This document shows, in pieces, positions 17,648 through 27,039 of a stretch of DNA of 64,000 nt. This DNA is from Geminicoccaceae bacterium (GTDB lineage: Bacteria > Pseudomonadota > Alphaproteobacteria > Geminicoccales > Geminicoccaceae): assembly GCA_025999455.1 (NCBI GenBank), contig AP024683.1:2239501-2303500 (forward strand), read 5' to 3'. The stretch's first letter is position 1. Each line of letters begins with the position of its first letter. The position numbers and the translations under genes are program-made. A model generated the notes under the pieces. That model did no database searches. It saw only the letters and a program-made list of their open reading frames with translations, and had not been told where the DNA came from.

Positions 17648-20335
17648 TCAGCCGCGCTCTTCGCTCGGCCGCGCGCCGCGCCGGCGCAACACGGCCTGGG
17701 CGGCGGCCAGCCGGGCGATCGGCACCCGGTAGGGCGAGCAGGAGACGTAGTCGAGCCCGGCTTCCTCGCAGAAGGCGATCGAGGCCGGATCGCCACCGTG
17801 CTCACCGCAGATGCCGAGCTTGAGGTCCGGCCGGGCGGCGCGACCGCGCTCGCAGGCGATCCGCACGAGCTCGCCGACGCCCTCGACGTCGAGCGAGCGG
17901 AACGGATCGGTCGGGAAGATCCCGGCCTCGAGGTAGGCGTCGAGGAACTTGCCCGAATCGTCGCGTGAGAGGCCGAGCGTCATCTGGGTGAGGTCGTTCG
18001 TGCCGAAGCTGAAGAAGGCGGCGTGGCGGGCGATCTCGCCGGCCCGCAGGGCGGCGCGCGGCAGCTCGATCATGGTGCCGACGAGATAGTCGATCCGCCG
18101 GCCCTTCTCGGCCATGACCCGCTCGGCCACCGCCCGCAGCCGCTCGCCCACGAGCTCGAGCTCACGCGCCGAACCCACGAGCGGCACCATGATCTCGGGC
18201 ACGACCGCGGCACCGCTCCGGGCCTGGACCTCGATCGCCGCCTCGACGATCGCCTGGACCTGCATCTCGTATATCTCGGGGTAGACGATCCCGAGCCGGC
18301 AGCCGCGCAGGCCGAGCATCGGGTTCGCTTCCTCGAGCTCCTTGAGCCGCCGCCGCAGCACGCGCGGTTCCACGCCGGCCGCGGCCGCGACCTCGCCGAT
18401 CTCGGTTTCCGAATGCGGCAGGAACTCGTGGAGCGGCGGGTCGAGCAGCCGGATCGTCACCGGCCGCGCGCCCATGATCTCGAAGAGCTCGACGAAGTCG
18501 GCCCGCTGCATGGGCAGGATCTTGGCGAGCGCCTTGCGCCGACCCTCGCCGTCGGAAGCGAGGATCATCTCGCGCATGGCGACGATCCGATCCTCCTGGA
18601 AGAACATGTGCTCGGTCCGGCAGAGGCCGATCCCCTCGCAGCCGAAGCGGACGGCGGTGCGCGCATCGAGCGGCGTTTCGGCGTTGGTCCGGACCTTCAA
18701 GCGGCGGACCTCGTCGGCCCAACCCATGAGCGTGGCGAAGTCACCCGAAAGCTGCGGATCGACGGTCTTCACAGCACCGAGCATGACCTCGCCCGTCGAG
18801 CCGTCGATCGTGATCACCTCGCCCGCCTGCACCCGCACGCCGCCCGCGGAGAAGGCGCGCTCCTCGTAGGAGATGAGGAGGTCACCCGCGCCGCACACGC
18901 AGGGCTTGCCCATGCCGCGCGCCACGACCGCGGCGTGGCTCGTCATGCCGCCGCGGGCGGTGAGGATGCCCCTGGCCGCGTGCATGCCGTGGATGTCGTC
19001 CGGCGAGGTCTCGATCCGCACGAGGATCACGGCCTCGCCGGCCGCCGCGAGCCGCTCGGCCTCTTCGGCGCTCATGACGACCTTGCCCGAGACGGCGCCG
19101 GGCGAAGCCGGCAGGCCCTTGGCGATGACGCGCCGTTCGGCCTTCGGGTCGAGGGTCGGGTGGAGGAGCTGGTCGAGGGCCGCGGGGTCGATCCGCAGGA
19201 GCGCCTCGTCGCGCGAGAGCAGGCCCTCGTTCGCCATGTCGACGGCGATCTTGAGGGCCGCCGCCGCGGTCCGCTTGCCGGTGCGGGTCTGCAGGACGTA
19301 GAGCCGGCCCTTTTGGACCGTGAACTCGATGTCCTGCATGTCGCGATAGTGCCGCTCCAGCCGCTCGAAGACCTCGACGAGTTCGGCGTAGGAGCGCGGC
19401 AGCCGTTCCTCCATCGAGCTGCCGGCCGCACCCGGCCCGGCCATCGCCTTCGAGAGCGGCTGCGGCGTGCGGATGCCCGCCACCACGTCCTCGCCCTGGG
19501 CGTTCACGAGATATTCGCCGTAGACGACCTTCTCGCCGGTCGAGGGGTTGCGGGTGAAGGCGACACCCGTGGCGCAGTCCTCGCCCATGTTGCCGAACAC
19601 CATGGCCTGGACGGTGACCGCGGTGCCCATGTCGGCCGGGATGCCGTGGAGCTTGCGGTAGGTCTGGGCGCGCGGGTTCATCCACGAGCCGAACACCGCG
19701 CCGATCGCGCCCCAGAGCTGCTCTTCGGGGTCGTCCGGGAAGTCGCGGCCGAGTTCCTTGCGGACGATCGCCTTGTAGGCCGCCACGAGCTCCTCGAGCG
19801 CCTCGGCGGGCAATTCGTTGTCGAAGCGGGCGCCGCGCTCGCGCTTGGCTTCTTCGAGCCGCTCCTCGAAGAGGTAGTGGTCGATGCCGAGCACGACGTC
19901 GCCGTACATCTGGACGAAGCGGCGATAGCTGTCGAACGCGAAGCGGCGATCCTCGCTCGCCCGGGCGAGGCCTTCGACGGTGCGGTCGTTGAGGCCGAGA
20001 TTGAGGACCGTGTCCATCATCCCCGGCATCGAGACCGGGGCGCCCGAGCGGACCGAGACGAGGAGCGGCCGCTCGGGATCGCCGAACCGGGCGCCGACCT
20101 CGGCCTCGACCGCGGCGAGGGCGGCGCGGACCTGCTCGCGCAAGCCTTCCGGATAGCTCCGGTCGTGCGCGTAGTACCAGGCGCAGACCTCGGTCGTGAT
20201 CGTGAAGCCGGGCGGTACCGGCAGGCCCAGGCTCGCCATCTCGGCGAGGTTGGCGCCCTTGCCGCCCAGCAGGCGGCGCATGCCGGCGTCCCCTTCCGCT
20301 CCCTTGCGCCCGAAGGCGTAGACCCATTTGGTCAT
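17648..20335 (-). CDS. ppdK: Pyruvate, phosphate dikinase
   Basis: An 895-residue enzyme interconverting pyruvate, ATP and phosphate with PEP, AMP and pyrophosphate. The N-terminal ATP-grasp domain begins with GGKGANLAEMASLGLPVPPGFTIT; the phosphohistidine is His467 in GGMTSHAAVVARGMGKPCV; the C-terminal PEP/pyruvate barrel includes GIGLCRTEHMF, PMLGLRGCRLGI and FSFGTNDLTQMT, ending with GICGEHGGDP and CSPYRVPIARLAAAQA. The length fits bacterial PPDK. It follows glyS, an order repeated in many alphaproteobacteria. GGAGG precedes ATG 20335. Confidence 0.96.
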   Translation of the reverse strand: MTKWVYAFGRKGAEGDAGMRRLLGGKGANLAEMASLGLPVPPGFTITTEVCAWYYAHDRSYPEGLREQVRAALAAVEAEVGARFGDPERPLLVSVRSGAPVSMPGMMDTVLNLGLNDRTVEGLARASEDRRFAFDSYRRFVQMYGDVVLGIDHYLFEERLEEAKRERGARFDNELPAEALEELVAAYKAIVRKELGRDFPDDPEEQLWGAIGAVFGSWMNPRAQTYRKLHGIPADMGTAVTVQAMVFGNMGEDCATGVAFTRNPSTGEKVVYGEYLVNAQGEDVVAGIRTPQPLSKAMAGPGAAGSSMEERLPRSYAELVEVFERLERHYRDMQDIEFTVQKGRLYVLQTRTGKRTAAAALKIAVDMANEGLLSRDEALLRIDPAALDQLLHPTLDPKAERRVIAKGLPASPGAVSGKVVMSAEEAERLAAAGEAVILVRIETSPDDIHGMHAARGILTARGGMTSHAAVVARGMGKPCVCGAGDLLISYEERAFSAGGVRVQAGEVITIDGSTGEVMLGAVKTVDPQLSGDFATLMGWADEVRRLKVRTNAETPLDARTAVRFGCEGIGLCRTEHMFFQEDRIVAMREMILASDGEGRRKALAKILPMQRADFVELFEIMGARPVTIRLLDPPLHEFLPHSETEIGEVAAAAGVEPRVLRRRLKELEEANPMLGLRGCRLGIVYPEIYEMQVQAIVEAAIEVQARSGAAVVPEIMVPLVGSARELELVGERLRAVAERVMAEKGRRIDYLVGTMIELPRAALRAGEIARHAAFFSFGTNDLTQMTLGLSRDDSGKFLDAYLEAGIFPTDPFRSLDVEGVGELVRIACERGRAARPDLKLGICGEHGGDPASIAFCEEAGLDYVSCSPYRVPIARLAAAQAVLRRRGARPSEERG

Positions 20336-20384
20336 CGCCCGCCCATCCTCCGCAAGCTGCCGCCCGGAACCGCGCGACCTGCGC

Positions 20385-22472
20385 TCAGCCGCGCCCGGGC
20401 TCCTCGATGCGTGCGAAATCCGCGACCTCGCCCAAGGCCGAGCGTATCCGCGACAGCATGAACAAACGGTTGACGCGCAACTCGGGATCGTCGGCGTTGA
20501 CCATGACCCGGTCGAAGAAGGCGTCGATCGGCCCGCGGAGCGCCGCGAGCGCGGCCATGGCCCCGGTCCAATCTTCCGCCGCGATCGCCGTCGCGATCCG
20601 CGGGCTCGCGGCCTCGAGCGCCTCGAAGAGGGCGATCTCTTCGCCGGCGCGCAGGAGCTCGCGGCGCGGCTCGCCCCGATAGGACCGCCCGTCCTTGCGC
20701 TCCTCGATCGCGACGATCCCGCCGGCGCGGCGATAGCCCGCCAGCAGGTTGCGGCCGTCCTCGCTGTCGAGGAAGCTCTTGAGTGCTGCGACGCGCGCCT
20801 GCAGCCGGACCAGGTCGTCGTCGAGGCCCACCGCGAGGACCGCGGCCAGATGGTCGTGACGGACCCCCTCCCCGCGCAGATGGACGACGAGCCGGTCGGC
20901 GGCGAAGCGGACGAGCTCGTCGACGAGGCTCGCGCGGTCGACCTCGGCGAAGCGGGGTCCGTAGCCTTCGAGGGCGGCCGTGAACGCGCGCCGCAGCGGC
21001 AGCCGGAGCCGGTTCTCGCTCACGATCCGCACGATGCCGAGGGCGGCGCGACGCAGCGCGAACGGGTCCTTGGTGCCGGTCGGCCGGATGCCGGCCGCGA
21101 AGAAGCCCACGAGATGGTCGATCCGATCGGCGAGGGCCACGACCACGCTCTCGGGCGCGGTCGGGCACCGATCGTCGGGGCCCTTCGGACGATACTGCTC
21201 GGCGATCGCCCGGGCGACCGCTTCGGGTTCGCCCTGGACCCGCGCATAATGCCCGCCCATGATCCCCTGGAGTTCGGGGAACTCGCCGACCATGCCGGTC
21301 ACGAGGTCGGCTTTGGCCAGGAGGGCGGTGCGCTCGGCCAGGATCCGGTCGGCGCCGGGGACGAAGGCGCACAAGAAGCCGGCGAGCGCCACGAGCCGCT
21401 CGACCCGCTCGCCTTGGCTGCCGAGCTTCTCGTGGAAGACCATCGAAGCGAGCTTCGGAAGCCGGCTCTCGAGGCTCTGCTTCTTGTCCTGCTCCCAGAA
21501 GAAGCGGGCGTCCCACAGCCGTGCTCGGAGCACGCGCTCGTTGCCGGCCACGATCGCGGCCCCGCCGTCCGCGGCTTCGACGTCGGCGATCACGACGAAG
21601 CGCGGGGCGAGCCGCCCGTCCGGCGTCTCGAGGGCGAGGTAGCGCTGGTTCTGGCGCATGGTCAGCACCAGGACCTCGGCCGGGATGTCCATGAAGGCGG
21701 GGTCGATCCGACCCGAAAGCGGCACCGGCCATTCGACGAGCCCGGTGATCTCGTCGAGCAGGCCCTCGTCGCGGACGAGCCGGAGCCCCTCGGCCGCGGC
21801 CAGCCGCTCGGCGCCTTCGAGGATCCGCCGTCGGCGCTCGGCCGGGTCGAGGACGACCTTGGCCCCTTCGAGGGCGCGCACGTACTCGGCGGAACTCTTC
21901 GGCCGCAGCGGCGCCGGGGCCATGAAGCGGTGGCCGCGGGTCGTCGTGCCGCTCTCCACGCCCGCGAACGTGAACGGCACGAGCCCGCCGTCGAAGAGGC
22001 AGAGGATCGCGCGCAAGGGCCGTACCCAGCGTGCGTCACCCGTCCCCCAGCGCATCGATTTGGGCCAGGGGAAGCGGGCCAGGACCTCGGGCAGCCGTTC
22101 GGCCAAGAGCTCGTGGGTGGCGCCGCCGGGCTCGCGGATCGCGGCCCAGAGCACCCTACCCTTCTTCTCCTCGCGGACCTCGACCGTGACACCCTCGGGC
22201 GGGAGGCTGCGCTTGAAGCCCTCGATCGCGGCCACGGGGGCGTCCTCGCGCGGGCCGCGCCGCTCGCTCACCCGGTCGGGGCGGCGGTGCGGCAGGCCCT
22301 CGACGACCGCCACGAGCCGGCGCGGTGTGGCGAAGGTCCGGATCGGCTCGTCGAAGCCGAGCCCGGCGTCGACGAAGAGCCCGCGCAGGAGCTCGGCGAG
22401 GTCGGCCCGGGCGCGCTCCTGCATGCGCGCCGGGATCTCCTCGCTCGCGAGCTCGAGCAGGAGCTCAGCCAT
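20385..22472 (-). CDS. glyS: Glycine--tRNA ligase, beta subunit
   Basis: A 695-residue beta subunit of the heterotetrameric bacterial glycyl-tRNA synthetase. The N-terminus [18 protein letters not shown] is diagnostic; further landmarks are [34 protein letters not shown]-like sequence ([11 protein letters not shown]), FVVIADVE with [34 protein letters not shown] and [16 protein letters not shown]. The C-terminal anticodon-binding part ends with [22 protein letters not shown]. Its start overlaps the glyQ stop by 8 bases. Confidence 0.97.
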   Translation of the reverse strand: MAELLLELASEEIPARMQERARADLAELLRGLFVDAGLGFDEPIRTFATPRRLVAVVEGLPHRRPDRVSERRGPREDAPVAAIEGFKRSLPPEGVTVEVREEKKGRVLWAAIREPGGATHELLAERLPEVLARFPWPKSMRWGTGDARWVRPLRAILCLFDGGLVPFTFAGVESGTTTRGHRFMAPAPLRPKSSAEYVRALEGAKVVLDPAERRRRILEGAERLAAAEGLRLVRDEGLLDEITGLVEWPVPLSGRIDPAFMDIPAEVLVLTMRQNQRYLALETPDGRLAPRFVVIADVEAADGGAAIVAGNERVLRARLWDARFFWEQDKKQSLESRLPKLASMVFHEKLGSQGERVERLVALAGFLCAFVPGADRILAERTALLAKADLVTGMVGEFPELQGIMGGHYARVQGEPEAVARAIAEQYRPKGPDDRCPTAPESVVVALADRIDHLVGFFAAGIRPTGTKDPFALRRAALGIVRIVSENRLRLPLRRAFTAALEGYGPRFAEVDRASLVDELVRFAADRLVVHLRGEGVRHDHLAAVLAVGLDDDLVRLQARVAALKSFLDSEDGRNLLAGYRRAGGIVAIEERKDGRSYRGEPRRELLRAGEEIALFEALEAASPRIATAIAAEDWTGAMAALAALRGPIDAFFDRVMVNADDPELRVNRLFMLSRIRSALGEVADFARIEEPGRG

Positions 22473-23352
22473 GGGTGCGACCCGCGTCCCGGTCGCGACC
22501 GGCGAGCCATGCCTCGCAGCAGGCCTTGGCGAGCGCCCGCACCCGGCCGATGTAGGCCTGACGTTCGGCGACGCCGATCGCCCCGCGCGCGTCCAACAGA
22601 TTGAAGAGGTGGCTCGCCTTCAAGCACTGGTCGTAGGCGGGGAGTGCCAGGCCGTGGTCGAGCAGGTGGCGGCACTCGGCCTCGGCATCCTCGAAATGGC
22701 GGGCGAGCCGCTCGACCGTCGCGTGCTCGAAATTGTGCGCCGAATATTGCCGTTCCGCCTCGAGGAACACGTCGCCGTAGGTGATGCCGGCGCCGTTGAA
22801 GTCGAGATCGAAGACGTTCTCGATGCCCTGGACGTACATGGCGAGCCGTTCGAGGCCGTAGGTGAGCTCGCCCGAAACCGGCCGACAGTCGATCCCGCCC
22901 ACTTGCTGGAAGTAGGTGAACTGGGTGACCTCCATCCCGTCGCACCAGACTTCCCAGCCCAGGCCCCAAGCACCCAGCGTCGGGCTCTCCCAGTCGTCCT
23001 CGACGAAGCGGATGTCGTGGAGGAGCGGATCGATCCCGAGGGCGACCAGGCTCTCGAGGTAGAGGTCCTGGATGTCCGGCGGCGACGGCTTCAAGATGAC
23101 CTGGAACTGGTAATAATGCTGCAGCCGGTTCGGGTTCTGACCGTAGCGACCGTCGGTCGGCCGGCGCGAGGGCTGGACGTAGGCCGCGTTCCAGGGCTCG
23201 GGGCCGAGTGCGCGCAAGGTCGTGGCCGGGTGGAACGTGCCGGCGCCGACCTCCATGTCGTAAGGCTGCAGGATCACGCAGCCGCGCGCGCTCCAGAATT
23301 GCTGCAGGCGGAGGATGAGCTCTTGGAAGCTCGGCGGGCGGGCGATTGCCAC
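22465..23352 (-). CDS. glyQ: Glycine--tRNA ligase, alpha subunit
   Basis: A 295-residue catalytic alpha subunit, nearly invariant in the family: [80 protein letters not shown], and the class II core [22 protein letters not shown]. The GTG at 23352 gives the normal family N-terminus; an upstream TTG at 23394 would add 14 unmatched residues. It is translated with glyS through an overlap. Confidence 0.97.
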   Translation of the reverse strand: MAIARPPSFQELILRLQQFWSARGCVILQPYDMEVGAGTFHPATTLRALGPEPWNAAYVQPSRRPTDGRYGQNPNRLQHYYQFQVILKPSPPDIQDLYLESLVALGIDPLLHDIRFVEDDWESPTLGAWGLGWEVWCDGMEVTQFTYFQQVGGIDCRPVSGELTYGLERLAMYVQGIENVFDLDFNGAGITYGDVFLEAERQYSAHNFEHATVERLARHFEDAEAECRHLLDHGLALPAYDQCLKASHLFNLLDARGAIGVAERQAYIGRVRALAKACCEAWLAGRDRDAGRTHG

Positions 23353-23438
23353 GTCGGCGCTCGGTCTCGGTCGGCCTCGTTTTGCGTTGCACAAGCTCTA
23401 GAAGGCGGCGCGCGCCAGGGTCAAGGCGGGTGCGGCGC

Positions 23439-23693
23439 TCAGGCCCGCTTGATTCGGCACTCTTCCACGCTCGGGCACCAGGTGCCGTTGGGCACGTAGG
23501 TCCCGCAGCGCGGGCAGGGCACGAGGTCGGTCGTCTCGACGGGAGCACCGCCGTGGCCGGGCGGCGGCACGGGCGGCTGGCGCTGCGACTGCTCGAGTTT
23601 CTTCTGCAGCGCCGTCAACAAACGCAGCCCTTTCCAGGCGGCGACGATCACGAGGAGGACGACCAGGATCTTGCCGAAGCTCAAGGTGAACAT
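23439..23693 (-). CDS. Small membrane-anchored zinc-ribbon protein
   Basis: An 84-residue protein of unknown function. One hydrophobic helix (about residues 5-22, KILVVLLVIVAAW) is followed by a basic helix, a proline-rich linker and four cysteines (60, 63, 73, 79) in a CPRCG...WCPSVEEC pattern likely to bind zinc. The most probable topology is a short periplasmic N-terminus with the zinc ribbon in the cytoplasm. It lies between the S49 peptidase gene (33-base gap) and glyQ (86-base gap) on the same strand. ATG 23693 follows a GGGGAGGGG site. Confidence 0.75.
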   Translation of the reverse strand: MFTLSFGKILVVLLVIVAAWKGLRLLTALQKKLEQSQRQPPVPPPGHGGAPVETTDLVPCPRCGTYVPNGTWCPSVEECRIKRA

Positions 23694-23726
23694 CGCCCCT
23701 CCCCTTTCCGCGACCCGTCGTTCCGC

Positions 23727-24578
23727 TCAAAGGCCCAAGCGTGCCCGGAGCGCCCGCTCCTCGAGCAACGCCAGACCCTCGGCGACGGCGTCGGCCAGGA
23801 GCGCGCCGAGTCCCATGCGCGAAAGGAGGCGCGGGCGCGGTGGATTGACGACCCGGACCTGGACGTCGGGGCCGAAGCGCGCCTCGAGGGTCGTGCGCAG
23901 CTCGCCGAGCCCGTCGGCGAGCCCGATCTCGACCGCGCGGGTCCCGGTCCAGACCCGGCCGTCGAAGAGTTCCTCCTCGGGCGCTTTGAGCCGACCGGCC
24001 CGGCGGGCGCGGACCTGCTCCTTGAAGCGGGCGTGGATGTCGCCCTGGAGTTCGGCCAGAAGTGCCAGATCCTCGGCCTTCTCCGGGCGGAACGGGTCCA
24101 AGAAGCTCTTGCGGGAGCCGGCCGTGTGGACCCGGCGTTCGACACCCAGCCGTTCGATCGCCTCCGCGAAGCCGAAGCCCGCGCTGATCACGCCGATCGA
24201 GCCCAGGATCGAGGAGGGATCGACCAGGATCTCGTCGGCCGCCGTGGCGAGCCAATAGCCGCCCGAGGCCGCGACGTCCTCGACGAAGGCGAGCACGGGT
24301 CGCCGCTCGCGGTCGGCGAGCGCCCGGATCCGCCCGGCGATCAGCGCCGATTGGACGGCCGAGCCGCCCGGGCTGTTGATGGCGAGCGCCACGGCGGGGG
24401 CGCGACGGACCGCGAAGGCGCGGTCGATCGCCCGCTCGAGACCGGCGAGCGTGAGGCCGACGCCGCCGCGCAGCGGCAAGCTGCCGATCAGGCCCGCGAG
24501 GCGGATCACCGGTACGATCGGACGGCGCCGCCAGAAGGCCCAGAACGGGCGGGGTGCGGACGGCGGCGAGGTCACCAT
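23727..24578 (-). CDS. S49 family serine peptidase (SppA/SohB type)
   Basis: A 283-residue single-domain S49 protease. The nucleophile is Ser105 in DVAASGGYWLA and the general base Lys157 in AGSRKSFLDPF; AINSPGGS (residues 67-73) and SILGSIGVISAGFGF are also conserved. Family members degrade signal peptides or membrane-associated fragments. No clear transmembrane helix is seen at the N-terminus, unlike E. coli SppA. The start overlaps the end of the upstream methyltransferase gene by 7 bases, indicating an operon. Confidence 0.9.
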   Translation of the reverse strand: MVTSPPSAPRPFWAFWRRRPIVPVIRLAGLIGSLPLRGGVGLTLAGLERAIDRAFAVRRAPAVALAINSPGGSAVQSALIAGRIRALADRERRPVLAFVEDVAASGGYWLATAADEILVDPSSILGSIGVISAGFGFAEAIERLGVERRVHTAGSRKSFLDPFRPEKAEDLALLAELQGDIHARFKEQVRARRAGRLKAPEEELFDGRVWTGTRAVEIGLADGLGELRTTLEARFGPDVQVRVVNPPRPRLLSRMGLGALLADAVAEGLALLEERALRARLGL

Positions 24579-25366
24579 CGGATGGGCTCGGCTCCACGCA
24601 AGACGGCTTCGGCAGCCTCGGTAAAACGCCCGTCGGGGCGGTGCAAGACGAGGCCGGGCAGGAGCCGGGCGGGGGCCCGGCTGCCCTTGCGGGCGCGCAG
24701 GAGGATCCGCCGCGCGGGCTCCCCTTCCTTCGGCCAGAGCGGGAAGATCGTGATCTCCCCGGCCCGCCCCTGGAGTGCCGCGGCGAGCTCGGGCAGCCGA
24801 TCGGCGCGGTGGACGAGCACGAGACGGCCACCCGGGGCGAGCCGCGCGAGGCAGGCGGCGATCCAGCGCGCGGGCTCGACCGTCTCGACCCGGGCGGCGG
24901 CGCGACCCGGCTCGACCGGCGCGCGCGCCCGCTCGGGTGCGAGGAAGGGCGGGTTCGAGGCGACCCAGTCGAACGCGGTGCGCCGGATCGCCGCGGGTGG
25001 GTGCGAGAGATCGCCCTCGACGAGCCGGATGCGGGTCTCGAGGCCCGCGGCGGCGACGCTCGCCCGGGCGAGCGCCAGGGCGTCGCGGTCGCGCTCGAGG
25101 CCGGTGATCGCGACCTCGGGGCAGCGCACGGCGAGGCACAGGCTCGCGGCCCCCGTCCCGCAGCCCGCGTCGAGCACCCGCTCACCCGGCCGAGCGCCGA
25201 CCGCGGCGGCGAGCAGGACCGGGTCGATCGCCGCCCGATAGCCGTGCTTCGGCTGGAAGAGCCGCACCCGCCCGCCGAGCAGGAAATCGACCGTGACGTC
25301 CGGCTCGGCCGGCTGGGCGACGAGTGCGTCGGCCGGGCTGCTCGCCTCGGAGGTGAGCGGGTCCAT
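24572..25366 (-). CDS. TrmN6-like N6-adenine methyltransferase
   Basis: A 264-residue SAM-dependent methyltransferase. It has FLLGGRVRLFQPKHGYRAAIDPVLLAAAV at the N-terminus, as in TrmN6/YfiC (tRNA1(Val) A37 N6-methyltransferase), SAM motif DAGCGTGAASLCLAVRCP, and the amino-methylating motif NPPF in VASNPPFLAPE. The precise target (tRNA or other nucleic acid) is inferred from family resemblance. It is the first gene of the long minus-strand string and diverges from the polyprenyl synthase; the start is ATG 25366. Confidence 0.82.
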   Translation of the reverse strand: MDPLTSEASSPADALVAQPAEPDVTVDFLLGGRVRLFQPKHGYRAAIDPVLLAAAVGARPGERVLDAGCGTGAASLCLAVRCPEVAITGLERDRDALALARASVAAAGLETRIRLVEGDLSHPPAAIRRTAFDWVASNPPFLAPERARAPVEPGRAAARVETVEPARWIAACLARLAPGGRLVLVHRADRLPELAAALQGRAGEITIFPLWPKEGEPARRILLRARKGSRAPARLLPGLVLHRPDGRFTEAAEAVLRGAEPIRW

Positions 25367-25393
25367 TTGCCAGCGGCTCCCCGCGGGTATAAC
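25367..25393 (+). promoter_or_regulatory. Candidate promoter of the polyprenyl synthase gene
   Basis: TTGCCA (25367-25372, 5 of 6 to the -35 consensus) and TATAAC (25388-25393, 5 of 6 to the -10) are separated by 15 bases, slightly short of ideal, in a 75-base divergent gap. Predicted start near 25400, giving a leader of about 40 bases. Confidence 0.5.
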
Positions 25394-25441
25394 TCCGCTC
25401 CAAGATGACCCGCCCGGGCGGCCGGGTCGAGGGAGACGCCC

Positions 25442-26455
25442 TTGTCCGTGGCAGCAGCGATCCGCAACGAGCCGAGCCGCTCGGCCCTCGAAGAGGCCCA
25501 AGCCCTCGTCGCCGACGACATGGCGCGGGTCAACGCGCTCATCCTCGAGCGTCTGCAGAGCGAGGTCTCGCTCATCCCGGAGCTCGCCCGGCACTTGATC
25601 GCGGCCGGCGGCAAGCGCATCCGACCGATGCTCACCCTCCTCTCGGCGCGGCTCTGCGGCTATCGGGGCGAGCACCACGTGGCGCTCGCGGCCGCCGTCG
25701 AGTTCATCCACACCGCCACGCTCCTGCACGACGACGTCGTCGACGACAGCGAGCTGCGACGCGGCAAGGCGACGGCGAACGCGCTCTGGGGCAACAAAGC
25801 ACCGGTGCTCGTGGGCGATTTCCTGTTCAGCCGCGCCTTCCAGCTCATGGTCGGCGTGGGCGACCTCGAGGTGCTCGGCATCCTCGCCCGGGCGAGCGCG
25901 ATCATCGCCGAGGGCGAAGTCCTCCAGCTCGTCACCGCCAACGACACGGCGACGAGCGAAGAGGCCTATCTGCGGATGATCGCCGGCAAGACCGCGGCGC
26001 TCTTCGAAGCGGCCTGCGAAGTCGGGGCGGTCGTGGCCGGCCGGCCGAAGAGCGAGGCCCGCGCGCTCGCGACCTACGGCCGCTCGCTCGGCATCGCCTT
26101 CCAGCTCGTCGACGACGCGCTCGACTACAGCGCGCGCGAGGCCGAGCTCGGCAAGACGGTGGGCGACGATTTCCGCGACGGCAAGATCACGCTGCCTGTG
26201 CTCGTGGCCTTCGCCCGCGGCAGCGAGGCGGAGCGCGAGTTCTGGCGACGGACGCTCGAGCGGGTCGAGCAGCGGGAGAGCGACCTCGCCGAGGCCAAGC
26301 GCCTTCTCGAGCGGCACGGCGCGATCGAAGCGACGCTGGAGCGCGCCCGCGCCTACGGTCGGGCGGCGCGCGAGGCGCTCACCTCCTTCCCCCGCTCCCC
26401 CGCCCGCGACGTGCTCGCGGGCCTCGTCGATTTCTGCATCGACCGTGCCTATTGA
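25442..26455 (+). CDS. ispB: Long-chain polyprenyl diphosphate synthase (octaprenyl type)
   Basis: A 337-residue trans-prenyltransferase that makes the ubiquinone side chain. The first Asp motif is DDVVD (residues 97-101) without the FPPS-type insertion. Position five upstream is the small residue Ala92, which in this family leaves the pocket open for long products. The second motif is in FQLVDDALDYSA, and GGKRIRPML binds diphosphate. Exact chain length (C40-C50) cannot be decided. The start is TTG 25442 with GGGAGA at good spacing; a GTG at 25448 is the alternative. Confidence 0.9.
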   Translation: MSVAAAIRNEPSRSALEEAQALVADDMARVNALILERLQSEVSLIPELARHLIAAGGKRIRPMLTLLSARLCGYRGEHHVALAAAVEFIHTATLLHDDVVDDSELRRGKATANALWGNKAPVLVGDFLFSRAFQLMVGVGDLEVLGILARASAIIAEGEVLQLVTANDTATSEEAYLRMIAGKTAALFEAACEVGAVVAGRPKSEARALATYGRSLGIAFQLVDDALDYSAREAELGKTVGDDFRDGKITLPVLVAFARGSEAEREFWRRTLERVEQRESDLAEAKRLLERHGAIEATLERARAYGRAAREALTSFPRSPARDVLAGLVDFCIDRAY

Positions 26456-26456
26456 G

Positions 26457-26486
26457 CCGAAGCCCGGCCGCGCGCGGCTTCGGGCT
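26457..26486 (+). other. Stem-loop after the polyprenyl synthase gene
   Basis: CCGAAGCC and GGCTTCGG pair around a GC-rich loop just downstream of the stop codon. No T-run follows, so it is at best a Rho-assisted or processing hairpin. Confidence 0.35.
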
Positions 26487-26514
26487 TGCGGGCTGCGACG
26501 AGGCCGACTATCTC
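26486..26514 (+). promoter_or_regulatory. Candidate tRNA-Pro promoter
   Basis: TTGCGG (26486-26491), a 17-base spacer and TATCTC (26509-26514) predict a start near 26521, 10 bases before the mature tRNA end. The layout matches the promoter proposed for secA (TTGACA, 17 bases, TATCTG). Confidence 0.5.
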
Positions 26515-26530
26515 CTCGGCCGACCCCGGT

Positions 26531-26607
26531 CGGAGCGTAGCTCAGCCTGGTAGAGCACTGCTTTCGGGAGGCAGGGGTCGCGTGTTCGAATCACGCCGCT
26601 CCGACCA
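26531..26607 (+). tRNA. tRNA-Pro (anticodon CGG)
   Basis: A 77-base cloverleaf. Acceptor stem CGGAGCG pairs with CGCTCCG; the D arm is GCTCAGCCTGGTAGAGC; anticodon stem CTGCT/GGCAG encloses loop TTCGGGA with anticodon CGG, reading CCG; the T arm contains GTTCGAATC. Discriminator A is followed by a genome-encoded CCA (26605-26607) and a T-run that may help termination. The stand-alone gene lies between the polyprenyl synthase and rhodanese genes. Confidence 0.96.
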
Positions 26608-26639
26608 TTTTTCCGCGTCCCTCTCCCCCTGGGCGTGCG

Positions 26640-26999
26640 ATGCGCTGGTTCGATTGGCTGCCCTTCGGCCGCGTCCCGGAGATCGCGCCCGAAGAGCTCG
26701 CGGCGCGACTCGGTCGGGCGGATGCGCCCGCCGTGATCGACGTCCGGACCGGCCCCGAGGTGGCGCGCGGAACCCTGCCCGGAGCCAAGCACGTCCCCGT
26801 TCGAGAGCTCGCCGTCCGGCTCGAGTCCTTGGGCCTCACGCCCGGCTCGGAGGTCGTGGCGGTCTGCGAGAGCGCGCACCGTTCGATCCCGGCCGTGCGG
26901 CTGTTGCGCGAGAAGGGCTTCCGCGCCGTCCAGCTCGCGGGCGGGATGGCGGCCTGGCGGCGGGCCGGGCTCCCGGTCGAACGGCCGGCCGAGCGCTGA
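26640..26999 (+). CDS. Rhodanese-like domain protein
   Basis: A 119-residue single rhodanese domain: IDVRTGPEVARGTLPGAKHVPVREL, catalytic Cys76 in the loop CESAHRS, and VQLAGGMAAWRRAGLPVE at the end. Such proteins carry persulfide sulfur or phosphatase-like chemistry on the loop cysteine. No signal peptide is seen, so it is probably cytoplasmic; the hydrophobic MRWFDWLPFG start is short. It stands alone after tRNA-Pro and faces convergent korB, with a gap of 40 bases. Confidence 0.88.
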   Translation: MRWFDWLPFGRVPEIAPEELAARLGRADAPAVIDVRTGPEVARGTLPGAKHVPVRELAVRLESLGLTPGSEVVAVCESAHRSIPAVRLLREKGFRAVQLAGGMAAWRRAGLPVERPAER

Positions 27000-27039
27000 A
27001 CCCTCGATCCGAGACGGCACCTCGACCCGGGATGGTCCT

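Noticed and set aside
18023-20461. Plus-strand frame opposite ppdK
   Set aside because: Low-complexity His/Arg/Asp-rich product fully antisense to ppdK, whose motifs are complete.
26531-26607. tRNA-Pro as the attachment site of an island
   Set aside because: No integrase is nearby and no direct repeat of the tRNA 3' end was noticed downstream; flanking genes are housekeeping-like.
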